The notes beneath the pieces are model-generated. The model ran no database searches. It was not told the origin of the DNA and saw only the letters and a list, made by a program, of their open reading frames with translations. 23,970 nucleotides of DNA, taken from positions 1 to 23,970 of IMG/VR virus record IMGVR_UViG_3300042356_001512. The stretch is one strand, 5' to 3'. This document shows, piece after piece, positions 1 through 7,377 of this stretch. The first letter of the stretch is position 1, and each line of letters starts with the position of its first letter. Source of the stretch: a virus. Made by a program: the position numbers and the translations under genes.

Positions 1-53
1 TATACTAATTTTGCTCGTGCAATATTAGCAACAAGAATTTGTGCGTTTGACAT
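1..53 (-). CDS. 5' end of an unidentified gene, runs off left edge
   Basis: An ATG at 51-53 opens a frame with no stop up to the window edge. Its first residues read MSNAQILVANIARAKLV. A strong Shine-Dalgarno sequence (AAAGGAG) lies 6 bases before the ATG, and a near-consensus sigma70 promoter lies just upstream (80-108). The gene is therefore first in a new transcription unit. Seventeen residues are too few to assign a family. Only the start is certain. Confidence 0.6.
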   Translation of the reverse strand, partial: MSNAQILVANIARAKLV

Positions 54-79
54 ACTGGCTCCTTTGTTATTGAAATACA

Positions 80-108
80 ATTATAACAAATCAGCCTTTT
101 CTGGTCAA
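80..108 (-). promoter_or_regulatory. sigma70-like promoter for the left-edge gene
   Basis: On the minus strand, TTGACC (103-108) and a perfect TATAAT (80-85) are separated by exactly 17 bases. Start of transcription about 7 bases downstream would give a leader of about 20 bases containing the AAAGGAG ribosome site. The TGA stop codon of the upstream 120-aa gene (105-107) lies inside the -35 box. The match to consensus is direct; use by host polymerase is inference. Confidence 0.7.
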
Positions 109-467
109 CTATAATTTTCCAGGAACTTTTGCAGGTCGCCATACAAGGTGGCCAGCATGGCTTCACGGCTTGAAAACAAGATCAACTGTTGACCCGGGAA
201 ATTGATGTAGTAAGGAAAGGTGATTTTTCGATCCAGGGCCAACAGCACACTCTTGTTCACTCTCAGTTGTTTGATGTTTTCAAGGGCTATGCTCCAACTT
301 TCAATGTCAAGCATTTTAAAAGTCTGATATCCAAGATCGGTTAGTCTAGCACCGCCATCTGACCTAATATTTCGATACCAAACTTTGGTGGCATCATCAA
401 CTGACATCTGCTGATGGCTGGGCAGAAGATTGATTACTGCTTGAGTAATGTCATGCCGATTTTTCAC
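105..467 (-). CDS. small conserved-type phage protein, 120 aa
   Basis: The function is not recognised. The predicted protein starts at a GTG codon (465-467) that overlaps the end of the upstream 100-aa gene by 17 bases. No good ribosome site precedes it, so translational coupling is likely; an internal ATG at codon 21 is the alternative start. The middle of the protein has a 'GGARLTDLGYQTF' stretch followed by W-containing helices, a pattern I associate with small hypothetical proteins of aquatic T4-like phages (from memory, not a search). No signal peptide, membrane segment or catalytic motif is visible. It is last in the long queE-metK-exonuclease unit. Confidence 0.75.
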   Translation of the reverse strand: MKNRHDITQAVINLLPSHQQMSVDDATKVWYRNIRSDGGARLTDLGYQTFKMLDIESWSIALENIKQLRVNKSVLLALDRKITFPYYINFPGQQLILFSSREAMLATLYGDLQKFLENYS

Positions 468-753
468 GTGGATAAATGGTTTCCCCTTGCGTTAGCAAAA
501 CAACGGAAAACTTGTCAGTCTTGAACTGTGTATTTAATTTCTTGGCAAGATTGATGGCATGTCCACTGTTGGAGAAACTCACCTTGCGATACTTGGGCCC
601 AGGATATTGAGTCAACATGTGTGCTGTTTTCAAGTTGATGGGTGCGCGGTCAAAGAACACTGCCCAGATGCCATCTGCGGCCAGCACCTGTTCACTGCGA
701 TAAGTTCGTTTGTCGGTGTTCTCAATCAACACATGCGGTTTTGGTCTACTCAT
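451..753 (-). CDS. small hypothetical protein, 100 aa
   Basis: The function is unknown. The ATG start (751-753) has a good ribosome site, GGGAG with 6 bases spacing. The protein is basic and soluble-looking, with a segment 'YRKVSFSNSGHAINLAKKLN' (residues 55-74) suggesting a small alpha/beta fold. Its 3' end overlaps the GTG start of the next gene. An AT-rich inverted repeat (767-784) sits directly upstream in the 40-base gap. The clear ribosome site and fit in the co-directional array make it a real gene. Confidence 0.75.
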   Translation of the reverse strand: MSRPKPHVLIENTDKRTYRSEQVLAADGIWAVFFDRAPINLKTAHMLTQYPGPKYRKVSFSNSGHAINLAKKLNTQFKTDKFSVVLLTQGETIYPREKSA

Positions 754-766
754 TTTTAACTCCCAT

Positions 767-784
767 GTTTATTTATCAATAAAC
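767..784. promoter_or_regulatory. AT-rich inverted repeat in the 754-793 gap
   Basis: A perfect inverted repeat has 7-base arms (GTTTATT/AATAAAC) and a 4-base loop. It lies between the stop of the 68-aa gene and the GGGAG ribosome site of the 100-aa gene. In RNA it would form a weak hairpin next to the ribosome site, so it could be an mRNA processing or stability element. The contained GATAAATA resembles the T4 late promoter TATAAATA (7 of 8), but no experiment supports that. The repeat is certain; its role is open. Confidence 0.45.
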
Positions 785-793
785 TCAGCAGTT

Positions 794-1000
794 TTAAAAG
801 TTGCCACCATCCATGGAGACTGTGATCACATCAGTGTTGGTGTTGTCAGCGGGCTCTTGCAGTGCTTGTAACACCAATAAAAGCTTGGTGATATCGGCAT
901 GTAAATCACGGGCCTCGATGATGCTTAAAATTATATCTCGTTGTTGCCGGCTTTCGGCAGCTTTGATTCGATCAATGAATCGATTGATGTGCAGGCTCAT
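794..1000 (-). CDS. small helical hypothetical protein, 68 aa
   Basis: The function is unknown. The ATG start at 998-1000 overlaps the TGA of the upstream 148-aa gene as ATGA, so translation is probably coupled. The protein is mostly helical, beginning MSLHINRFIDRIKAAESR, followed by a leucine-rich middle ('ITKLLLVLQALQEPA'). It has no membrane segment of convincing length. Short proteins of this sort between replication and modification genes are usual in T4-like phages. An opposite-strand frame over the same bases is a shadow. Confidence 0.72.
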   Translation of the reverse strand: MSLHINRFIDRIKAAESRQQRDIILSIIEARDLHADITKLLLVLQALQEPADNTNTDVITVSMDGGNF

Positions 1001-1443
1001 TTTGCTTGTTCTGCCGCTTCTTGGGTTTTAAATGGTCCCAGATACTTGTATCTTTCCAGCATGATAAACTTGGGGCATTCCACAGTTTCATAATCTCTAC
1101 GCACTTTTACTCGATACCAACCGGCTGCATACCAACTACGGCTTCGTGGTTCTTTGGTCCATAATGGTAGTTGGTGTTTGATATCAAACACTGAATTATG
1201 GGGAGTTTCTGTGGTATGGTATCCGTGAACCTGGTACTGTGGTTGAGTGCTGGGGGCGGGTAAAATGTTTTTAAAATCCACTAACACTTGTTCACGCAAC
1301 ATGTTCATGGTTTTATATACTGTGACACTGTCATTTATCCTCACTGAATACCCTTGTGGCATGTGTTCAATATTGCCTATTTTTTGATCGTTTTCCTGCA
1401 AAATCCAATATTGATCGGGTACTACTGTTTTGGCTACTATCAT
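997..1443 (-). CDS. hypothetical phage protein, 148 aa
   Basis: No assigned function. The start ATG (1441-1443) has an AAGGAA ribosome site in the 18-base gap after the exonuclease gene. A notable segment at about residues 73-115 runs from 'VHGYHTTETPHNSVFDIK' to 'SRSWYAAGWYRVK', rich in aromatic and basic residues. It is followed by 'CPKFIMLERYKYLGPFKT'. I recall this pattern from hypothetical proteins of marine myoviruses and podoviruses, but cannot verify it here. Its position directly after the exonuclease suggests co-expression with replication or nucleotide functions. Confidence 0.78.
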   Translation of the reverse strand: MIVAKTVVPDQYWILQENDQKIGNIEHMPQGYSVRINDSVTVYKTMNMLREQVLVDFKNILPAPSTQPQYQVHGYHTTETPHNSVFDIKHQLPLWTKEPRSRSWYAAGWYRVKVRRDYETVECPKFIMLERYKYLGPFKTQEAAEQAK

Positions 1444-1461
1444 TGTTGTTTCCTTGTAAGA

Positions 1462-2460
1462 TTATCCCAATACACCGTGGTAGGTTTCATTCAACCAACG
1501 TGAGTATTGCTCTGCGCTTTCGCTGACTCGATTCAATTCATACTTGCCGCAAAATTTCATAAATCGCACCCCCACTTGTCCCACATCCTTGTGTGAAATC
1601 TGTGACGCGATTGCTTGATCCACATAGGCCTTGACATTGTCGGGCTGTGCAGTCAAGTCAACCAAGGTGCAATTGCGTTCATAGTCATCCAACACACGAT
1701 GCTCGGCACCTTCGTGATCTGACCAACGTTGCAACATCATGTTGTTCCAATTGTAGCCTTTTTTATCACGGTCTTCATAGGCTTCCAAAAGGCCCACCTT
1801 GTTCTTGGTGCCTTTTGTTCGCACACCTGGATAGGCCGAAAACACATTGTCACTGGCATCACCACGCATGCACTTCTCGAACAACAGCCATTTGGGATCG
1901 GGAATGATCTTGGGCTGTTTGGTCTTTTTGTCAACCACAGCACGATTCTTGGCATCAAAGATGCCGCGTATGGTCAACAACTCGTCGGTGATGCCGTTGT
2001 ACTGATCCACGTTCTCGCTCAGCAATTGAACAAAGTCGGTGTCGCTTGAAATAACTGTGTGGTGATCTTGGGGGTGCAAAGCTATCCATCGCGCAATGAT
2101 GTCATCGGCTTCGGCTTGCTCGTGTCGAATCACAGAACAGTTGGTCTGCTCTGCTAGGTATTTAGTGAAAACATCATAGGTCTCCCAAAACAGCTTGTCT
2201 TCTTCTTGCTCTTCTTCGGTCATTTTCCCGCGGGCCACAGCACGATTGGCCTTGTAGGGCTTGTAGAAATCTTTGCGCCAGCTTCGACCCTCTAAGGCAA
2301 ACACCACGTGATCTGCCTTGAATCGTTGATGCATGCGATTCACTGAGCTCAACACAATGTGCAGAGCATACCCAACTTTTTCCCAGCTGTCGGCAGCACG
2401 GAAGGCCGCGTGGCGAGCACGGAAAAATAAGTTAGCCGTGTCAATTAGTAGATATCGCAT
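1462..2460 (-). CDS. 5'-3' exonuclease / flap endonuclease (T4 RNase H-like)
   Basis: A FEN-family nuclease that would remove RNA primers and 5' flaps on the lagging strand during phage replication. The start is set at ATG 2458-2460 because the protein then begins MRYLLIDTANL, the family's first metal-binding strand; an in-frame extension upstream overlaps the preceding gene. Acidic residues match the T4 RNase H metal sites: D7, E57 (where T4 has Asp), E117, D119/D120, D140, D142, D201 and D204. The basic 'FYKPYKANR' segment (65-73) and the helix-hairpin-helix-like region after GDASDN (200-205) fit DNA binding. It is 332 aa, close to the family norm, and starts 2 bases after the upstream stop. 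Confidence 0.93.
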   Translation of the reverse strand: MRYLLIDTANLFFRARHAAFRAADSWEKVGYALHIVLSSVNRMHQRFKADHVVFALEGRSWRKDFYKPYKANRAVARGKMTEEEQEEDKLFWETYDVFTKYLAEQTNCSVIRHEQAEADDIIARWIALHPQDHHTVISSDTDFVQLLSENVDQYNGITDELLTIRGIFDAKNRAVVDKKTKQPKIIPDPKWLLFEKCMRGDASDNVFSAYPGVRTKGTKNKVGLLEAYEDRDKKGYNWNNMMLQRWSDHEGAEHRVLDDYERNCTLVDLTAQPDNVKAYVDQAIASQISHKDVGQVGVRFMKFCGKYELNRVSESAEQYSRWLNETYHGVLG

Positions 2461-2462
2461 GT

Positions 2463-3179
2463 TTACGCCAGGTTGTTGTTGATAATGTATTGTAACATAA
2501 ATCTCTGCCATGCACGGTGAGCATCTTCTCCAAAATGCCAACTATCTGGAGAAACCGTGCCAAAACCGTTGCGGCGCAACCACGAATCAAATGTGGATTC
2601 TGGATTGTAGGGATCAATATAGTGTACTCCCCAATCATGTTGTTGTGATAGGGGTATTTTGGCAAAGTGTGAATTGCCGTTGAAAAATACATGTTGTATA
2701 TTCAACTTGTTTAGCTGTTGATGAAAGGCCCATATTTTTTCATGTGATTGAGTTGTGCATTGTTGCCAGTCAATGTTGGCAACAAATTCTTTGTACTGTT
2801 GTTGTAGTTCAACAGGAACGTCATCAATACCCGAAGCATTGACTTGATAGTGGACACCGTCTTCGCCCTGCCATTCTTCGCGTTCCCAGGTGCTCCATTG
2901 AATCAACATCAATGTATCATTACACCATCCAGGGTGTTCTTCAATCCATTGCAGTGTGGTGCGAATGATTCGATCATTACTGCTGGCAGATTCAGCGTCA
3001 CAGTATAGCACAGTTTTGAATACTTGACTTAGCCGGTTACCCCAACTCACTTGAAGATTGTCGGGATGCGGGACTCGCCCCATGTAAAAGTAGCGTCCGT
3101 CATCGTTGGCAAAAGCATGCTGATTCACAGCTTCGGCTGCGGCAGCGTGACTGTCACCGTTTACATACAGTCGCATCAT
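2463..3179 (-). CDS. SGNH/GDSL-hydrolase-like phage protein, 238 aa
   Basis: The N-terminal strand ends in GDSH (residues 8-11), matching block I of SGNH hydrolases with Ser10 as candidate nucleophile. The C-terminal part has D-S-W-H and a following 'EDAH', which could supply the Asp/His pair. A middle segment 'AESASSNDRIIRTTLQWI' followed by 'LMLIQWSTWERE' resembles a protein family common in aquatic T4-like phages (from memory). The substrate is unknown; an esterase or acyl-sugar deacylase role would be inference. The ATG overlaps the TAA of the nucleotidyltransferase gene by one base, and a second ATG follows immediately. A related protein lies at 8291-8986. Confidence 0.8.
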   Translation of the reverse strand: MMRLYVNGDSHAAAAEAVNQHAFANDDGRYFYMGRVPHPDNLQVSWGNRLSQVFKTVLYCDAESASSNDRIIRTTLQWIEEHPGWCNDTLMLIQWSTWEREEWQGEDGVHYQVNASGIDDVPVELQQQYKEFVANIDWQQCTTQSHEKIWAFHQQLNKLNIQHVFFNGNSHFAKIPLSQQHDWGVHYIDPYNPESTFDSWLRRNGFGTVSPDSWHFGEDAHRAWQRFMLQYIINNNLA

Positions 3180-3649
3180 TATGATATTGCCTTGATTTTT
3201 TCTGCTTCTGCAACTCGCTTGCGCAAACTGCTGGAACTAAAGCTATGGTCACGCCTATTAAATATTACTTGTATTTGTCGACTTTGGCCTTCGGCACGAC
3301 CGGTAAAGTTTGTATCATTGTATTCTTCGCCCAAAATACGAATATCCAATGGTAGAATAAGCAACAAGTCAATCAAGTCTTGTTCAGTTTGATACACAAC
3401 AACTTCATCAACATAGCGGCAAGCCGCAAGTTGAATCTGTCGTTCTACGATACTTTGAATAGGTTTATTCTTAGTATCAGGTCTATCAATAGTCGGGTCA
3501 GTTTGTAGTCCGCAAATCAAGTAATCACAATGATTTCTTGCTTCACTTAACATAGCAACGTGACCTGCGTGTAGCATATCAAATGTGCTGAAGGTAATGC
3601 CAATCTTTTTACCTTGTGCTTTTAGTTCTTTAATGTGATTGAATATCAT
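3179..3649 (-). CDS. cytidylyltransferase-like nucleotidyltransferase (TagD/RfaE-C type)
   Basis: A 156-aa protein of the HxGH nucleotidyltransferase superfamily, which couples CTP or ATP to a phosphorylated small molecule. The motif HAGH is at 27-30, preceded by 'GITFSTFDMLH'. The C-terminal 'SSSSLRKRV' matches the ISSTxIR-type nucleotide-binding motif. Length and composition fit glycerol-3-phosphate cytidylyltransferase or the ADP-heptose adenylyltransferase domain; the sequence alone does not decide the substrate. It overlaps its upstream neighbour as ATGA. A CDP- or ADP-activated product would fit the surface-sugar genes further upstream. Confidence 0.85.
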   Translation of the reverse strand: MIFNHIKELKAQGKKIGITFSTFDMLHAGHVAMLSEARNHCDYLICGLQTDPTIDRPDTKNKPIQSIVERQIQLAACRYVDEVVVYQTEQDLIDLLLILPLDIRILGEEYNDTNFTGRAEGQSRQIQVIFNRRDHSFSSSSLRKRVAEAEKIKAIS

Positions 3650-4044
3650 GACACTTCTCTCCGTCCGCCACCAATGTCCTTGCTTTTTGTGTATCTAGCC
3701 GGAGTTGGATTCATGGCTTGATCTTGTTCCCAAGTTTCCATTACAACATGTCTACACACATTTTGGAACCAACGATCCACCACTTCAGCGTCGGTGTCAT
3801 CGCGATTCATCATGTATCCAGCACGTACAAGATTGGCAACAAACTTCTCATTCCAATCCAGTTCAAATGCACCTTGATGCAGATTTTCTGAGTCCACTTC
3901 CAAACTTAGTATGGCCACATAAGGCTCGCCTTTTTCGTTGGCAATCTCTTTGGCAGATTTTTTTGGAGCCGTCCGGGGTTTTTCCTCTCGGGGAGGAGTT
4001 ACTTCTGGTTCCGGCTTCTTTTTAAAACGATCAAATAATCCCAT
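3646..4044 (-). CDS. hypothetical phage protein, 132 aa
   Basis: The function is unknown. The N-terminus (MGLFDRFKKKPEPEV) is a short helix followed by a low-complexity Pro/Lys/Glu linker to about residue 38. The globular part contains 'FELDWNEKFVANLVRAGY' and ends in 'GGGRREVS'. I associate this layout with a conserved small protein of aquatic T4-like phages (recalled, not searched). A strong ribosome site, AAGGAG, precedes the ATG; its TAA is the stop codon of metK. It sits between metK and the nucleotidyltransferase. Confidence 0.8.
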   Translation of the reverse strand: MGLFDRFKKKPEPEVTPPREEKPRTAPKKSAKEIANEKGEPYVAILSLEVDSENLHQGAFELDWNEKFVANLVRAGYMMNRDDTDAEVVDRWFQNVCRHVVMETWEQDQAMNPTPARYTKSKDIGGGRREVS

Positions 4045-4053
4045 GACTACTCC

Positions 4054-5154
4054 TTAAAATAAATCCACGGTTTCCCAAGGCAAGTTTTCCTTGCCAAAGT
4101 GACCATAGTTGGTTGTTGAGCTGTAGATAGGGCGGAACAAGTTAAATCTTTCGATGATACCTCGAGGAGTTAGATCAACATTGTCTTGAATCCATTTAGT
4201 CAATCTACGTCCTTGTGCGGCATCAGCAGTTTCAACATAGAAACTCATGGGCTGTGCTAGTCCAATAGCATAACTGATTTGCACAGTGGCCCAAGGTGCT
4301 TGTCCACTTGCCACAATGTTCTTGGCAAGGTATCGCATCATGTAGGCAGCACTTCTATCCACTTTAGTAGGATCTTTGCCACTGAAGGCTCCACCACCAT
4401 GAGGAGCATAGCCACCGTAAGTATCAACAATAATCTTACGGCCAGTAAGCCCAGTATCGCCATCAGGGCCACCAATAACAAATCTACCAGTAGGGTTAAT
4501 AAAGAATTCAGTTTCATTGTCTACATATTTCTCTGGTAATACTCCACGAATAATATTTTCTACTACCATTCGAACTTGTTCAATGCTAGCACTCTCTGCG
4601 TGTTGGGTCGAACACACAACTTTGGCAATACGGAGTGGTGTGCCATCATCATTGTATTCAAATGTAACCTGACTCTTGGCATCGGGTTCTAGCCAGGTTA
4701 CAATACCATTTTTACGTGTATTAGTCAGGCTCCGCAAAATTTCGTGGCTCCAATAAATTGCACTTGGCATGTGCGCTGTGGTTTCGTTGCAGGCGTAGCC
4801 AAACATCAGGCCTTGATCACCAGCACCAAATGTGTCAGTACCTAGTGCAATATCGGCACTTTGTCCGTGTAGTAAGTTAGTAATCTCTACAGTACGCCAA
4901 TCAAATCCAGCCTGCTCGTAACCAACATCACGGATCACTCTGCGCACAGCACTGTTGATGGCTTCATCAGGCACCAAGCCTTTGAACTCGCCGGCAATGA
5001 TGACACGATTGGTTGTGACCAGGGTTTCACAGGCGCAACGTAGCGCCGGGTTCTTCTGTGCCATAAACAAATCTAAAACAGCATCACTGATGGCATCAGC
5101 AACTTTATCAGGGTGCCCTTCACTAACACTTTCACTGGTAAACAAATAACTCAT
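4054..5154 (-). CDS. metK: S-adenosylmethionine synthetase
   Basis: Makes S-adenosylmethionine from methionine and ATP, releasing phosphate and pyrophosphate. The start at 5152-5154 gives the family N-terminus [20 protein letters not shown] with a good AAGGAA ribosome site. Diagnostic motifs are intact: GHPDK (13-17), the hexapeptide GAGDQG, and the glycine-rich phosphate loop [16 protein letters not shown]. At 366 aa it is slightly shorter than typical bacterial enzymes (about 380-400), with no catalytic segment visibly missing. It lies 16 bases after a 62-aa gene that follows queE, so it could feed the radical SAM and methyl-transfer enzymes here. MetK is unusual cargo for a phage. Confidence 0.96.
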   Translation of the reverse strand: MSYLFTSESVSEGHPDKVADAISDAVLDLFMAQKNPALRCACETLVTTNRVIIAGEFKGLVPDEAINSAVRRVIRDVGYEQAGFDWRTVEITNLLHGQSADIALGTDTFGAGDQGLMFGYACNETTAHMPSAIYWSHEILRSLTNTRKNGIVTWLEPDAKSQVTFEYNDDGTPLRIAKVVCSTQHAESASIEQVRMVVENIIRGVLPEKYVDNETEFFINPTGRFVIGGPDGDTGLTGRKIIVDTYGGYAPHGGGAFSGKDPTKVDRSAAYMMRYLAKNIVASGQAPWATVQISYAIGLAQPMSFYVETADAAQGRRLTKWIQDNVDLTPRGIIERFNLFRPIYSSTTNYGHFGKENLPWETVDLF

Positions 5155-5170
5155 TAATTTCCTTTTAATT

Positions 5171-5359
5171 TTACCAACTATCAACGTCGGTGATGTCTAT
5201 CTTAATTGATTGCCTGGGATCAAACTCAATGGTGACTGTGGCACCAATGCCGCTGGTGCTTTCTTCACTCCATGCTATTTGATCCACGCTGTCATACATT
5301 TCAAAAACTTCTTGCAAGCGTTCAAACTGTTTACGTGTGATTACAATCTGTGTCATCAT
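5171..5359 (-). CDS. small hypothetical protein, 62 aa
   Basis: A short acidic protein beginning [15 protein letters not shown] and continuing with an acidic helix and two predicted strands ('GATVTIEFD', '[10 protein letters not shown]'). The ATG at 5357-5359 overlaps the TGA of queE; the next codon is also ATG, so either may be used. A longer frame reaches back into queE but lacks support. Function unknown. Its place between queE and metK suggests co-translation with both. Confidence 0.7.
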   Translation of the reverse strand: MMTQIVITRKQFERLQEVFEMYDSVDQIAWSEESTSGIGATVTIEFDPRQSIKIDITDVDSW

Positions 5360-6240
5360 GTACCCCAGGCATTGCGCCACAAGTCAACTTGGAGTCTTGG
5401 GCTGTAACGATATCCACGTTTCATTGCCATGTTGGCAACTTGTTGGGTATTGAGATTGTAGACATCAGCAACACCGCCCACCGGCATTAGATACACTGGG
5501 CCGGTAAATCCAACTTCTCGATACTCGGCCACAGCACGATCAACATCAATTAGATCTTCTTCGGTGGAAATAACAAACTTGAGGTATGTCATACCAATGT
5601 CATCAAAGCTTTTGACAATGTCAGGTCTAATGGCATTTTCCCACTTCTCACCTGAACCGGGAAGTTTGGGACTTACACTGAATGTAAGACGATCGCGATA
5701 CCGGCCCCAATTTGTAAAGTCTTGATGCAGGTACTCCCATACTTCGGGATAGAGTTCTTGACTGCCATTGGTTTCAAATGTCAAGTTGCGCAGGCCATGT
5801 GCACGATTGATTTCAATTAACTTGGGATACAGTTGTTGATAAGCCAACAACGGCTCACCACCAGTGATTACCAAATGAACATCATCACTGATGGGATCCA
5901 TGCTCCACTTGTTGTTGGGAACCAAGTCTAACATGCGTTCAGTAATTTCCTCAGGAGTTCCAATTTCAGAAAAGTGTTTGAACTCGGGATAGATGCTGGC
6001 ATAACTGTCGCAGCCACTTTTTACCAGCGGCAAGTCTTCAAACTTGGGATAGAGCGTGATATTCTTGATGATCTCAGCAACTTCGGGATTGGCTCCGTCG
6101 ATTACCTCGTTGCGATCTCTGCCAAATTTCTTGCATCGAAAATTGCATCCGTATGTGCGAAAGAAAACGCTGGGTACTCCGGCCCAGCGTCCTTCTCCCT
6201 GCAAGCTATAAAATGTCTCGGTGTAGTGTATTTTTTCCAT
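5356..6240 (-). CDS. queE: 7-carboxy-7-deazaguanine synthase (QueE-like radical SAM enzyme)
   Basis: QueE converts 6-carboxytetrahydropterin to 7-carboxy-7-deazaguanine using S-adenosylmethionine and a [4Fe-4S] cluster, on the way to preQ0. The N-terminus 'ETFYSLQGEGRWAGVPSVFF' is diagnostic, as are ITGGEP (near residue 125), FETNGS and VSPKLPGSGEKW. The cluster motif is abnormal: C32 and C36 are present, but the expected third cysteine three residues later is F39. The next candidate is C77 in 'SGCDSYAS', inside an insertion of about 50 residues that makes the protein 294 aa against about 210-225 usually. It is first behind its own promoter, and its ATG lies 5 bases from the -10 box with no ribosome site. 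Confidence 0.9.
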   Translation of the reverse strand: MEKIHYTETFYSLQGEGRWAGVPSVFFRTYGCNFRCKKFGRDRNEVIDGANPEVAEIIKNITLYPKFEDLPLVKSGCDSYASIYPEFKHFSEIGTPEEITERMLDLVPNNKWSMDPISDDVHLVITGGEPLLAYQQLYPKLIEINRAHGLRNLTFETNGSQELYPEVWEYLHQDFTNWGRYRDRLTFSVSPKLPGSGEKWENAIRPDIVKSFDDIGMTYLKFVISTEEDLIDVDRAVAEYREVGFTGPVYLMPVGGVADVYNLNTQQVANMAMKRGYRYSPRLQVDLWRNAWGT

Positions 6241-6245
6241 AGTAT

Positions 6246-6274
6246 ATTGTAACAGAATGTGTTGATATATGCAA
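6246..6274 (-). promoter_or_regulatory. sigma70-like promoter for queE-metK unit
   Basis: TTGCAT (6269-6274) and TACAAT (6246-6251) are spaced by 17 bases on the minus strand. Only 5 bases separate the -10 box from the queE ATG (6238-6240), so the transcript would begin at or next to the start codon. The upstream side overlaps an inverted repeat (6271-6285). Confidence 0.6.
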
Positions 6275-6285
6275 GAGTTTCTTGC
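6271..6285. promoter_or_regulatory. inverted repeat after stop codon, overlapping -35
   Basis: GCAAGA-3-TCTTGC is a perfect 6-base-arm inverted repeat. It begins directly after the TGA (6286-6288) of the 166-aa gene and shares bases with the queE -35 box. It could be the 3' stem-loop of the upstream mRNA, although no U-run follows, or a protein-binding site at the promoter. The same arm sequence recurs at 10224-10244. Confidence 0.5.
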
Positions 6286-6786
6286 TCAATTTTTATCTGG
6301 GAATGGCCAATTAGTGCTGTTTACACCTGCGCCAGGCTTTGGGCGAGATTTTAGTTTTACCTTTTTTTTGATCACTGTGCCATCTTCTTCACACAGACTA
6401 ATCTCAAAAGGTGCATATATCACAACCTGATCATCCTCGACACCCCATTCGTGTTCGCCATCAAATAACCAGGCGGCGCCACCTTCGTGGTAGGATTCTT
6501 TGATCTCTTGTTGCTCTGTTTCAGTGATATCATCACTAAATTCCCACTCGATTCCTATACTGTCGTCAAATTCAGCACCCCAGCCGCAATCGGTTCGAGC
6601 ATAAGCAATGTCGTCCTCTTTCCAGGGCAGATTGCAATCTAGATCCTCTTCAACAAATCCTTGTCCCCATCGATATGTTTCACGCATAGTAAACCAACTG
6701 ACAGTATCATTGTCGTTTTGGCGAAACATTTCTACCACCCATTGAACACTTTTCTTTTCCAGAGGTTTGATTACGTATACAGTCAT
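6286..6786 (-). CDS. acidic hypothetical protein, 166 aa (paralogue of 6962-7375)
   Basis: Function unknown. The protein is rich in Asp/Glu and Trp, with a basic C-terminal tail ('IKKKVKLKSRPKPG'). It shares an ordered set of blocks with the 137-aa protein two genes upstream: an early KKS, 'E-x-YRWG', then 'W-x-F-x-D-D-[IM]-TE-x-EQ-x-EI', then 'FDG...E...W' and 'D-x2-I-x2-P-x-E'. This indicates duplication. The ATG overlaps the TGA of the 60-aa gene as ATGA. It is the last gene of its unit, followed directly by the inverted repeat at 6271-6285. Confidence 0.78.
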   Translation of the reverse strand: MTVYVIKPLEKKSVQWVVEMFRQNDNDTVSWFTMRETYRWGQGFVEEDLDCNLPWKEDDIAYARTDCGWGAEFDDSIGIEWEFSDDITETEQQEIKESYHEGGAAWLFDGEHEWGVEDDQVVIYAPFEISLCEEDGTVIKKKVKLKSRPKPGAGVNSTNWPFPDKN

Positions 6787-6965
6787 TCTTCAACTCCGAA
6801 ATGTTGTTTAATTAAATCCGAAGCAAGGAATGGTTCCGCAGTATCAGCAATCTCGGCACATTTAAGAACAATCAACTCGGCAAACTTTTCTAGAGTTTTG
6901 CCACCCACGTCTGGATAATGACTACCACCTGCTTGCAGTGCAAGCTCTTTAATTTGCTCGTTCAT
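6783..6965 (-). CDS. small helical phage protein, 60 aa
   Basis: A 60-residue protein, MNEQIKELALQAGG…, with 'TLEKFAELIVLKCAEIAD' as a probable amphipathic helix and an 'IKQHFGVEE' ending. This pattern is common in small hypothetical proteins of T4-like phages (recalled). ATGA overlaps on both sides (6962-6965 and 6783-6786) show tight translational coupling between the two acidic paralogues. The function is not known. Confidence 0.78.
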   Translation of the reverse strand: MNEQIKELALQAGGSHYPDVGGKTLEKFAELIVLKCAEIADTAEPFLASDLIKQHFGVEE

Positions 6966-7375
6966 TCTTCTTCTCCTGAGTATACTACATTGCCTTCTTC
7001 ATCGGTCAACTCCAGCGGTCCTTGCAAGATGTAATCTGTGTCATTGTTTGACCAACCTAGTTCTTCCATGCCATCAAAGTAATCTTCATCCCAGGCTGTT
7101 TCAATCTCTGCTTGTTCTTCTTCCGTCATGTCTTCGGGGAATGTCCATTCAGCCCAGCATCCATCGTCAAGGCTTGACAGTTCCCAATCATAGTCGCTTT
7201 CGCTGAGATTGTATTCTCCATCCTCTGGTTCGATAACAGGTTGTTCATCACTCTCGCAATAGAATTCGCCCCAGCGATAACCTTCCTCACGAATGATTAC
7301 TTTGCCGTCCTTGCACCAGAACTGCTTTTCAACAGCACTTTTTTTGTGTAGAGTTTTGAGTGTCCAAGTTGCCAT
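6962..7375 (-). CDS. very acidic hypothetical protein, 137 aa
   Basis: By my count 41 of 137 residues are Asp or Glu against 8 Lys/Arg, an extreme charge. Aromatic residues are also frequent ('EEGYRWGEF', 'GCWAEWTFPEDM'). The sequence is clearly related to the 166-aa protein at 6286-6786. No family is recognised. The strong negative charge is compatible with a DNA-mimic or charged-partner-binding protein, but that is only inference. The ATG comes 2 bases after the stop of the Bax inhibitor-1-type gene's reading direction neighbour region, and its own stop forms ATGA with the 60-aa gene. Confidence 0.78.
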   Translation of the reverse strand: MATWTLKTLHKKSAVEKQFWCKDGKVIIREEGYRWGEFYCESDEQPVIEPEDGEYNLSESDYDWELSSLDDGCWAEWTFPEDMTEEEQAEIETAWDEDYFDGMEELGWSNNDTDYILQGPLELTDEEGNVVYSGEEE

Positions 7376-7377
7376 GA

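Noticed and set aside
2461-2541. Longer exonuclease start upstream of 2460
   Set aside because: The extension overlaps the SGNH-like gene, and FEN proteins begin at the MxxLLID strand.
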